NCBI GenBank assembly: GCA_002118135.1
Contig: BDIU01000148.1
Location: 124,001-188,000, forward strand
Direction: 5' to 3'
Length of the DNA: 64,000 nt
Source of the DNA: Trebouxia sp. TZW2008
Taxonomy: Eukaryota > Chlorophyta > Trebouxiophyceae > Trebouxiales > Trebouxiaceae
The translations under genes and the position numbers were made by a program. This document shows positions 1 to 12,200 of this stretch, one piece after another. The first letter of the stretch is position 1. Each line of letters opens with the position of its first letter. The notes under the pieces are model-generated. The model saw only the letters and a program-made list of their open reading frames with translations, had not been told where the DNA came from and did no database searches.

Positions 1-215
1 GCTTGTGCTGTCTGTGCGTGCCTTGCAACACGTCCAGGGTCACTGTAACTCTGCCACATCCCATGTGCCTTCCCAGTCATAACAGTGCGAGCGGCAGCTG
101 CATCTCGTGATATGTGTCAGGCAATTGCAAGGTTGTCGACTTTGTGCTGGACAGGATAGCATTGACAGATGTTGACAAGAAGTGTGCTAATGCAGGGTGT
201 CAGCAGTGATCACAG

Positions 216-3200
216 GCCTCCCTCAATGCGGCTGATGACCCTGCTGCTGGTTGTATATGTATATGACATGGATCAGGACACCTTCATACAGCTGCCAGAC
301 ATGCCAGAGAGCTTGCCTGTGCAGCTCTGGAACGCCAAGAAGGCGCTTCAATCCATTGACAAAGGTACAGTGGATGCGTACAGACTGGGGTCATAAGCCT
401 GAGCTGCTTCTGCTGGCAGAGGCAACCGTGATGACGTTTACAGTCTATGCTTTGCTGTTTTTGCCCGTATATATTGCTTTTCTTGCCCTCCTGTCACAGT
501 GTATGTGCCTCTGTGTATTGCTGCAACAAGCCAGACTAGGCAATGCAGGCCTGAAGTTCAGCTGGCAGCATCATGCACAAGGCTTTTGTCCATGTCCATC
601 TGTCCAGCTGTACAGCAGCAGCTGACTGGAAATCGACTGAGACTTGATTAATTGCATGGCACACTTTCAGTGCTGGGGCTCTGCAAGCCATTGTCTGCAG
701 GGGGCTGACTTGTCCATCCCAAGTGAAAGTCCAGCTGGCAATGGCAGGAGATTCACAGCTGTACGGCATACAATCACTTCTGACTTTGTTTTGCTCTGAA
801 TCTGTCTGAGAAGACAAACAACACAAAGACCAGAATCGGGGTATAAAGTGCAATTGGCGAGATTGAGGCGCTGTGTGTGGTTGTGAGGGGCAGAGACTGG
901 TCCATTTGCGAATTCAAAGTCCAGCTGGCAGCGGTACAAAGTGGCCAGCTATATGGCTGCAATGACTTCAGAATCTGTCCATCCTACTGTATAACGCACT
1001 TTTACCATATGAAATCTGAGGCTATGTGTATTGCGATTAAATAGTGAGGTTGGCCATGTGACTGTATGTGGCTGTGTAGGAGCTGACTGGTCCATCTTCT
1101 ACTCAAAGACAAGCTGGCAGCGGCAGGAGGTAGCGCAGCTGTACAGCATGCTATGATTTGCATGCCCATGTCATTTTGTGGGGCTGTGCAGCAGTAGACT
1201 GATCTATCCTCAAATCACGATCACTGGCGCATTCAGGGTGTTGAGTCTGTGCATGACAGTGTCTGTGGTTGTGTAGGGGCAGACTGGTCTATTTTCAATT
1301 CAAAGATAAGCTGGCAGCGGCAAGAGGTAGCACAGCTGTATGGCTGCAATGACATGACCACTGGCCGGCCCAGCTTCCTCAATATGGCCAGCGCCCTGTT
1401 GGCCTACCCACTTTATGTTGTTCAGGTGCTCAAACAAGGCTTCTGCAGTGCATGCACCTACTGGCCTGCCCTTTTGGCATTGTTCACATCCACACATGAT
1501 GCTTCTGCTGTCACTTTTAAGGACAGCACTTTTGGCTTATGGCTTTGCTTCAACTTTGGTGCTGAAAATATTTTTGTGCTTCAACTGCAGCGTTTTAAGA
1601 GTCTTGTCTGTGGTATCCAGTGCCATGAATTGGCACACACCTTGTATGAGCGCCTGTGCCTGATGACAATGTACATGCTCCAACTGCAGCACTGGGAACA
1701 CTGCTACGCTGCAGCTGTCTGAAAGTTTCATGTGTGGTTGGCAGTCATGAGCCAGCAGTCTCCTGATACGAGAGCCTTTTTCAGCTGAAAACCTTGTCCC
1801 TGATTTAATTGCAGCCCTTTGAGATTGATGTTGACCTGTTGTATGCAACGCAGACTCTAGCTGAAAACACCTTTCTTGTCCAACATGTAATGCTTTTACA
1901 CTTTGTCCATGGTATGCAGTCCTATGAGCTGGCATTGACCAATTTTGAGCAGCTGTTGCTCTGGACAACATGTGCCTGCTTCAACTGCAGCGCTGTCAAC
2001 ATTTCATCTGTGCCGTGCAGAGCCTCTTGGTTTGGCCAATTGCGCAGTACTATGAGCTGACGTTCACCATTGATGAGCGCCTACATTAGCGCGACCCGTG
2101 ACGAAACTGCTGAGATTGCCCTTGGTCACAAGCAGCCCTTGATACGTTACTCGTGGTGTGCAGTACTATGAGCTGGCATTTACCTTCTATGAGCGGCTGT
2201 ACCTGCTGGCAGCCTGCCTGCTCTACATCACCTTCCAATCTGCCTTCATAGCCACCTATGCCTTGTACGGAAAACGCCTTGCCCTGTTCCAGTCCGTGGA
2301 CCAGAAGCGCTTGGTGCCCATTGTGCATGCAGGTCGCATCAGGTAAGGTCCCTGTCAGCTTTTAGATGAATCGCTAGGAAACTTGCAAAACAAAGCAACA
2401 ATGTTTACCTGATCAAGATGTTGCTTTGTTCTATGTTTGTCACTATTCCTCTGCAAAGCAAATGATGCAGGCATGCAAAGTCAGCTTTGATATCTAATAC
2501 ACAGTGCATAGTCAGGCCTGTTTGTGAGTGTTTACAGCACAGCAATTCTACATGATATGTCGACTTTGATTGTCTGAAGAGTATGAGGCAGGCATGGCTG
2601 TGGTACCCCTTCTGTCTAGCCACGGACTTTTGCTGCGTGTCACCCTAATCTTTGCTCAGTCGTTGCGCGCATGAACCCCTTGAGTGCAGCAAGGCACCTG
2701 CTTGACACATGGTGCAAGGGTTGGGTGTCAGTATGTTGAGGTGTGACACGCACTGCAGGGCAATCTCTTCGCGCTGGCTGGTACCAGGTGATGTGGTAGT
2801 GGTCATGCCTGGCAAGGCCACCTGCGACATGGTGCTTCTGCAGGGCAACTGCCTGGTTGAAGAGTCCATGCTCTCTGGAGAGGTAAACCTTCTGTAACCT
2901 GCTGTAAACTTGTACACCCCAGCAGTCTGTGAGCATCGTCAGCAGAATTGTGACACTACAAAGCATCAAGATATTTGCTGACTTGCCATGGCCGCGTCTG
3001 TCCAGCAAGCTGTTGCTACTGAACCAATGAGCTGTTGTGTTGGACAGGCTGCCCAAGTGCGCAAGTCAGGCTTTGTTATGCAAGAAGAGGGCAACAAGGG
3101 GAGCTACCATCCTGAGACACATCACAGCTGCACTATTCATGCTGGCACCTCAGTTCAACAGGCAAGCCCAACCCCCATCCCCACCCCAGACTTGCCCGCC

Positions 3201-6200
3201 TCCCCCCGTCCTCCCTACTCCATCAGTCCCAACTTCAATCCCCAACCTGCCGCCAAATTGGACCCCCTTCCCTTCCCTCTGCTCCATTGAGCCCCAATCA
3301 GACTGTCATCCATAAGTGTGACCATCTGCGTTGTGCTGAGCAATACACACCATGGAGCACGTCACAACATATCCTCGCCAAGGACACATTCAGGAAACCA
3401 AGTGAGGCATTGTGCATCCTGTGTGCTCAATGCTGATAGCAGCAAGCAATTACTAAGATAAGTCTCAACGTAAGCAGCTTAAACGCCAGGCAACATCATC
3501 AACTTCAGATTGTGTTCTCACGATATGCTGACAGGCCTGATAGATTGTCTCAGCCAAGGCATGACCATGTCTTGCGTTGGCAGCCTTGACTGTGCTTGCT
3601 GTCTACAGGTGTGGACAGGTGGACACTCTGATGACGAGGTGCTTGCTATGGTTGTCAGAACAGGTGCACTGTTTGACTCTCTCTTCAGCATGCAGCACAT
3701 GCTTGTTGATGTCCTGTGACGTGAATCAAAAGCGAATGTACGCCTCAGCTAGTGAGTTGAGTGGATCTGAGGGTATCTGCAGCTCAGATCGTGCTGAAGC
3801 TTTCTGTGCTGTCTGCTGCGCTGCAGCACATGCTTCCAAAGCAGGTCTTGTGCGGCATTTCCTTCACAATATCCTTTGCTTTCTAATTGCTGCTCGCTCG
3901 GCCGGTTGCGCAAATCTGCTAAGCATGAACCAAATGGCATCCCGTACCTGTCAACATGTAGATTTGACCTCAGATGATATTGTTGTCTTTTTGCCAAATG
4001 TTGTGTCACTCCTCAGACTTGGACATAACAGCTGCGACATGATATAATGGCTGCCAAACCCTGCAAAATGAAAGCATGTCATTGCTGCATGCAACGTTGA
4101 GAAGCAAGATGCGCTTGAGCAGTTCCCTCTAGCACCAGCTTTGTGGACATGTTCCAAGAAGTTCATTAAGCGCCAGGCAGGCGTCACATGTATTTTGATC
4201 ATAGACACGTGACGACATGATATGGTCAACATGGTAGTGGCCTTTGCTGAGCAACAGGGGCAGCTGCCGTCACACACTGGAAAGCAGCAATGCATTTCAG
4301 CCTGTGTGGGCTGTGTGTGCAGGCTTGAGGTCTACAATGGGCAGCATGCTGCGCCAGATTGTGGCACCATTGCATGAGCTCAACTGGGCGAGAGATCCTG
4401 TGCTTCCTGTACGTCCCTACCACTGTTCTCCCTCCCACATGTGCATGTTTGCTGGAATTGCCCCATTTGATGACTGTCACAGCTTCTTACATACAGCTTG
4501 CCGTGTGTCCAAGATAGGACCAAGATTACAAACTGCATTTTCCATCAGGTTTGTTGCCCTGCTGGCATCTTATGGGTGAAGGCAGGCGTCAATTGCCTGT
4601 CACCTTGTGCTCAGTATTGTGGCAGAGTTCAGGTTCATTTGGCTACAGGCCCTGCTCTGATTGTGCCTACCATCATTATGCCTGCCAATTTGACTTTATT
4701 GAAGGCAAAGTGAAGGCCATGTCTGCCTTCATTCTGCTGTCAGTCGCTGTCAGTCTGTTGTCATTCTGCTGTCATTCTGCGGTCACTCTGTTGGCAGTCT
4801 GCTGTCACTCTGTTGGCAGTCTACTGTCAGTCTGCTGTCATTCTGCTGTCAGTCTGTTGCCAATAAGTTGAGCCAGCGACTTCTTTTGCAACACAATGTG
4901 ACATCACTTCTGCAGATGCCTGGGCTGGAATGCAACTTCAGCTTGCTGTGCCAGACTTCGCCTTGAACATTGTCTGCAAACATGTTCAACTCGCTGTTGT
5001 GTTGATCATTCGCTGCCACTGTCCTTCATGTTGCCGTTGACATTCACTGAACACATTGCCCTGAACTGCTCTCTTTGTGCATGATACCTTTAGCACTAAG
5101 GCTCTCACATGCAAGATATTGCATAGACATGTTTGCAAAAGGGCCTGTTCTGAAGATCTACCCTCCTCTCACATGTTCCTCTGCTTGCAGGACTTGTTTC
5201 GCTTCTTCGGCTGTGCTTTGGTTTTGCAGCTTCTACTGTTTACCCTGTCACATGGTGTACAGAACAAGGGCAAGCAGCATGACTCTGATGAGAGTTTAGT
5301 GAAGAGCATTCTTGACATCTTTGTGGCAGCTTGGCCTATTGGTGAGTAACAACAACCCAGATTGACATGTGTTGCTTTGATGAGATAAGTCACAACATAT
5401 GATGAATTTGATCACAAGATCAACTTGTGATTGCTGCAAACTCTGCCACAGACTATAGTTGCTGTGTCAGCAAAGGACCTGCATTCGGCACAGCTGCTGA
5501 GCGTAAATGCAGTGTGCTATGCTATGCTGTGCTGTGTGCCTGCTGTAGCCTGTGCGCATTCTTGTCAAACAGCAGCAGCCGAGTGCAGCTACTAACGAGG
5601 GGTGATGCAGGAGTGCCTACAGTGACAATCTGTGCTTTGGGAGCTGCGACGTCTAAGCTCAGGCTCAAGGGCATTGACGTTTTGAACCCTAGCAAGCTCA
5701 AAGTGGCTGCTGACGTCAGTGTGGTGTGCTTTGACAAGACTGGCACGCTGACTGGCAAAGTGGTGAGTCAGCATTGCTAAGCATTGCTGCCTGCCCCATG
5801 TGAACAAGCATCAAGGATGGAACAGACGTAGCTTGTGACATATCAAAGGCATGCCGAAAGACTGCTCAAGGAGAGCTGTGTGCACCTTGATGTCTGCTGC
5901 GCTGTTGTTTGTTGGTGCTGGCAAAGGTCCCTCTGCTTGTATGAACGACAAAGAAGGGTGGGTGTCCAGGAATCTGTGTCCACGTAGCACAGCAGCAACC
6001 TGACAGGGTTGCGCAGCAGTGTATGTTTAGATAACTCTCAGGCTCATTTTGCATCTGGCTGAGGCCTGTTGGTGATGCAGAAGTATGCACAGCAGTTGCA
6101 AGCATGACTCCCTGTAAATTATGAGGCCCAGCTGAAAATCGTCTGGAGTGCTGTTTGGCCTTGCAAAAACCCCCCACATTATTGAGCACTGTTCAAGCCG

Positions 6201-9200
6201 TTTTTGTTCATGTAGCCAGAGCTGCACGGAATGCTGCCAGTGGAGAATGGGCAATTTACAGCTCTGCAGCAGATGGCGTTTAGGTGGCCAGTCAGGCTGA
6301 AGCAGGCTGCAGCTGTATGCAACTCTCTCACTCTGATCAATCAGCGCCAGATTGTTGGAGATGCAGCAGACAAGACTGCTTTCAAAGCTGTTGAAGCTCG
6401 CTTCCTGGTGAGCTGCTATGGCTGCTGCTACTGCTGTTCTAGCCGATGATCATGACACACATTGACACCTACTTTGATGGCAACGCTGCTGCTTGTGCTG
6501 CTACTACAGAGTGACTCAGCTGAACAGACGTATTACCTTTGCAGGAGCGTGACTTGGTGTCCTTACCTTTACGGCGAGAACCCGGGCAGCCCGCCTCCCT
6601 CACCAACCTTCAAGTGCTGAAGCGGTTCGAGTTTGAGGCGCGGCTGATGCGGTCCGGCGTAGTGGCTCGGGACGAGCGCAGCCCGCTCGGAACAGCTTTG
6701 CTGTTTGTCAGAGGAGCTCCTGCCAGGATTGAGCAGCTGGTCAAAGGCGGCATCCTGCCCTCTGACTTTCATGAGGTATGATCAGCATGCAACACTGCAA
6801 TGCCCTTTGCAGCATGATTCGTTTGACCATCAGCATTTGCTGTAAATCATAGGATTGATATGATGCATTTGGCAGAAGCACAATCTGCCATGCAGTGACG
6901 CAGCAGCGCAGCAATAGCAACATTGTGCACATGATCTTGCCTAGACGCTCTCACAGTCTAAGCTTCAGCGGCAACATGATCTTGATGGCAACAACTGCTT
7001 CTTGAAGCATACATTGCGCTGTCAACACTGACTAAAGAGCATGGCATGCTAACAACAATGACAATTGCAGGTGCTGGTAGAGTTGGCTGGTCAGAGCTGT
7101 AGGCTGTTGGCATTAGCAGTTGGAGAGTGAAAGATGTGACTCCAGCAGAGCTAGCCAGTATGACTCAGCAGGATGCTGAGGCTTTGGCTGGACCCCTAGA
7201 CCTGACAGGCCTGCTGTTGCGGTCCAATGACCTGCACTCAGCCTCCAAAGACACCGTGTTCATGATGTTGATCATCATGTTGACCATTGCAGGTGCTAGT
7301 GGAGTTGGCTGGCCAGAGCTACAGGCTGCTTGCCTTAGCAGTGGGAGAGCTGAAAGATGTGACTTCAGCAGAGTTGGCATGACTCAGCAAGATGCTGAGG
7401 CCTTATCTGGACCCCTAGACCTGACAGGCCTGCTGGTGCGGTCCAACGACCTGCACTCAGCCTCCAAAGACACCATGTGCATCATGGTCTTGATGAGGAC
7501 CACTGCAGGTGCTGTTGGAGTTGGCTGGTCAGAGCTATAGGCTCCTTAGCAGTGGGAGAGCTCAAGGATGTGACTCCAGCAGAGCTGGCCAGAGTGACTC
7601 AGCAGGATGCTGAGGCCTTGGCTGGGCCGCTAGACCTGACAGGCCTTCTGGTGCTGTCCAATGACCTGCGCTCAGCCTCCAAGGACGCCATCTTCATGAT
7701 CATGGTGGCCACTGCAGGTGCTGGTTAAGCTGGCTGGCCAGAGCTATAGGCTGCTTGCCTTAGCAGTGGGTCAGCTCAAGGCTGTGACTCCAGCAGAGCT
7801 GGCCAGCATGACTCAGCAGGATGCTGAGGCTTTGGCTGGACCCCTAGACCTGACAGGCCTCCTGGTGCTTTCCAATGACCTGCACTCAGCCTCCAAAGAC
7901 ACCATCGCCAATCTGCAGGACAGGTCTGCCGCTACCTGGCTTTGCAGGGTGTTGGGAATCAACAGCGCTGCTGTGCATGATGGACTTGGTCTGTAACGTA
8001 TGCCGACTCGTATAGTCACATCACAGTGATGTCTGCGGACATGGCTGTGTGCAGTGCTATATAGCTTGGCATAATAGGCTGCATAAATGCTGGACAGGAA
8101 GGACCCAGCATAAGCCACAGAGTGTCTGCCTCTTTCAACCTGTCAAGAATTGTTGCATGGTCAACCATCATGCTGCAGTTCAGGGAGGCATCAACTTGAA
8201 TCCACATGACAGTGCTGTGCCTCATGGGAAAGTTTGACTAAGTCTGTGAGCTATCAAACATATTTTTGGGCATGTGCAGAGGCAACATCAGGACAATGAT
8301 GGTGACAGGAGATTTTCACCATACAGCCATAGCAGTGGCCAGAGGGGTAGGCATGATACGTTTCGGCGGACAAATCGTCATCATACAGGCCAAATCGGAG
8401 CGACAACCGCTCCCCAAAGCTCCTACCCAACTTCCCTCAGCTCTGAAGAGCGCGAAAAGCCTGATCGCCGCTTCGCATACCGTGCGCCGTGGGGTTTCGT
8501 TTGCCCAGTCGGCTCTCTCCCCTTCGGCCGCCTCAGGCGAAAAGGCAGGGACCCCAACTGCAGGGCTGGAAAAGGAACTGTTTGGGCCAAGGTGTGGCGC
8601 AGGGCTAAGTTTCTTGCTGGACACTGAGGACGAGGAGCTGGATCCAGTGCAGGCTCTGACAATGATTGCTGAGGTGTGCTTACCAAATGCGGTAGTCTAG
8701 TCACTCACCTCAGGGGTTGCAAGTAGCTTGTCCATTACTTTATGCATCGGCTTCACAGCGCCAGTGTGCATAGACTAAGGGACAAGTTTCTGCCAGATTT
8801 GATAGGCTTTGCTAACTTTTGCAACAGTGCATCTGCCTACTTGAGCACCAATTCCGACCTGCAGGATGGCACCATGTATGTGCGCTGACCACTCAAAGTG
8901 TGACAATTACAATGGCATGCAGGGCGGTGCACAATGCTGTGTGACTGGAGCAGCATTTGAGCACATGCTTCAGCAGACAGATGCATCCCTGGTGCAGACA
9001 GTCATGACAAACGTGGCAGTGTTTGCCAGAATGCGTACCATGCAGAAAGGCCAAGTCATGGACCTGCTGGGAAGCAGAGGCATTGACCAAAATCTGCATG
9101 GACAGACTCGCCACCTACCTGTAAGCATCTAGCTTGATGCCGTTGCCAGATTATGACAGGATTGGCTGCGATATCATATATAGCAAATGGCAAAGGTCAT

Positions 9201-12200
9201 CTGCAAGACAGTATAGCGTCAACTTGCTGATGCAGCATGCTTGCAATATGCATGATGCTGCATTGACACGACGGCACCAAGCAAGCATACTTGATGGACA
9301 GAAATCTTCTCTGGTCTTCTTTGCGTAATGGCAACTCATCAGCATGCTCTCAGACTGCCATACCCTCTCTGCTATGTCTCTGCACGCTTCTGCTTGGTAT
9401 GCAGGGGCTTGGCAAGACATGCATGTGTTGCAGGGATGACATCAACGACCTGCTGCGTGTGCGCTGCAACAGCTGGTTTGGCAAAGCAGGGGTTAGTAAG
9501 ATGTGCACACACTGCGGGGACAGCATCAGTGACTCTGGCTGTCTTTGCCTTGCAGCATGTGCGTTGTAAGAGCTGCCTACTTGTCATGCAGGGCTTGGGC
9601 AAGACGTGCATACACTGTGGGGACGGCATCAATGACTTGGTGGCTCTGGCGGCAGCAGAACGACTGGCATGACTTCATCAACATGTGAAAGCTGGGCCGC
9701 TTGGTTGTGCCGGCTCTGGGCTGAACTTGCATGTCTTGCTGCATCCCCATGCAACAGTGTCTGTTCTTCATGCAGGGCTTGGGCAAAACATGCATGTACT
9801 GTGGGAATGGCATCAATGACTTGGTGGCTCTGAGGGCAAAAAGATCAGCAGCAGTGATGCACCATTATGTGACAGCTAAGCTGCTTGGTGTTTAGGGGCT
9901 CGACAAGCAATGCATATATCAAAGATAGCCTTGCAGCACGTCTATGCAACAGCAAGCACAGAGCAAGATTCTCCGCTACTGACACTGGTTCTGCTGAATG
10001 TGCATTGCAAGAGCTGCCTACTTGTCATGCAGGGCTTGAGCAAGACATGCATACACTGTGGGGACGGTATCAATGACTTAGTGGCGGCGGCGGATGTGGG
10101 CATGGCTGTATTTGCATGCAATAGCTAGAGTGCGTGTGCAGACTCCGCGTAAGACATGCATGTAGTAGCGCTAGCCTTGCTATATGTTTACGCATTCGCT
10201 GAATCTTTATACTGTCGGTGCACATTCATTGTAAGGGCTGCCTGGTGGATGTGCAGGGTCTGGGCAAGACATGCATGTATTGCGGGGATGGCATCAATGA
10301 CTTGGTGGCTCTGGCGGCGGCGGATGTGGGCATGGCAGTAGGCGCCAGCCATGCATCCGCTGCCGCCTCCATCTCTGACAAGCACTCCTCTGTGGAAGGT
10401 AACACAATGACTGCCTGCCCTTTATCAAGGTGTGCATGCCATGCCTCACCCACCATCTCTATGTCTCACAAGCACTCCCCTGTGCAAGGCAACATTGCCT
10501 GTCTCCCAATGCACTGTCTGTCTTGTGTTACCAATGCACTGGCTGCCAGTTTCCCAAAGCAGCAAGCAGGTGCCAGCCATGCATCCGCCGCCGCCTCCAT
10601 CTCAGGCAAGCACTCCTCTGTTGGTGATACCAAACATCTTTATCACAAACCACTCATGCCTGTTGTTGCCAATGCACTGCCTGCTCTTCCTTGATGCTTC
10701 AAGCCATGGGTGCCAGCCAGGCCTTTGCTGCCACCTCCATCTCTAACAAGCGCTCCTGTGTTGAGGTTCAGATTGCCTCTGCCCCAATGCACTGCCTGCC
10801 TCTTTGCCTATGCTGCAAGCATGTGGTCCTCAGGCTTTGGCTACAGTTGCCTGATGGCCACCAGCATTGCCTGCCTCATTCCCAATGCTAAGAGCAGCTT
10901 GTCTTGAAGTTTGTTGCACACGCTCGCTGTTGCTTGTCAATATCTCAGAGGTGATGCGTGATGCTGAGAACAAGCCAGCCTGGCGAGACAAGACTTTTGC
11001 TACACACACCTAGCACTCTTGCTGGAAAGTGTAACCATTATTATTATCATTATTTCAAAGGTCATCAGATGCAGCTGAGGCAGAGGCATCGGTTACGGGG
11101 TGCTATGCGTGCACCTGAACTGCCATACGTGCTTGGCTGTAACAAGCTATCAGCAGCTGTAACACACGCTCATTGCCTAGCACGATGTGTGTTGGATCAG
11201 CGGTGAGCGTGTTGGGTTCAAGATGTAAGAGCAGTGAATCTGAGGCAGGAGGCGGTGAACGTGTTGGATTAAAGATAAAATGCTACTCAAATTAGCTGTA
11301 ACAAGCTAAGCAATGAGCGCAATGAGCGTTCCGCAATGGTTGTGTGTAGATCAGACAAGAGCGTCTGCTGTTATCTAAGACGGACTGAGAGGCGGCTCAG
11401 AGCTCACCCAGTAACGCTCAACTAATCAGACTCAACTGCAAAGCCTTCTGATCTGTGACTCAGCTGCTCAGCATGCTCATTCTGATGAGCAGTACTCAGT
11501 CTGTTGCATTGGCGCTGTGCTCATGTGAGCACTCTGAGCAAAAGGCTGAAGGAATCAGGTCCACGCTTTGTCCAGATATGGAACGATGTTGTTTTGTCTA
11601 ACTTCCACATGTTGAACGTCAACCGTCCTTTTCATGGCACCCAGAACAAGCCAGCCTGGCGGGATAGGGCCTGGGCCACACACGCCTAGCACATGTGCTG
11701 GAATGTGTAACCATTTGTTTTCATTTGTCCAGCCTTGACTGACATAAAAGCAGATTTGGTGCATGTTGATGCTGTTGACCCTTCAGCTGCTCAAAGCCCA
11801 TGACACGCCTGCCCAAGGACTCTTCAGCCCAACATCAGCAAAGGCCTGCTCCTGTTGTTGAGCAGTGGCTTACAGCAATTTCTGCTCTATCATGGTGCAT
11901 GTAAGTGTTGTTCTTAAGGGGTGAAGCACTGCAGGCAAGGAGGCCTCATAGCACAACAGGCTGTCAGAGTTCAACCTGCATCACATTCTGGATGTGTCAC
12001 AACTGGCTGTGCCTGGTCACTGCAATCCTAGGCTGCTTCTACTCAAAGAGGCTCCCATCATGACACCCAATGGTGCAGATTTGCTTGTCTTTTCTTCTTG
12101 GCAGTGCCACAGCTGATTGTGCTGTTTACAGGGGTGGTTCATGTACTAAGGCAAGCTCGCTGCTCACATGTCATCAAGCTGGCAGCCATCAAGGTATGGC

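Noticed and set aside
4733..4866. Possible CRISPR-like repeat run
   Set aside because: Units are 10-11 bp, contiguous and imperfect, without spacers, and lie in a eukaryotic intron.
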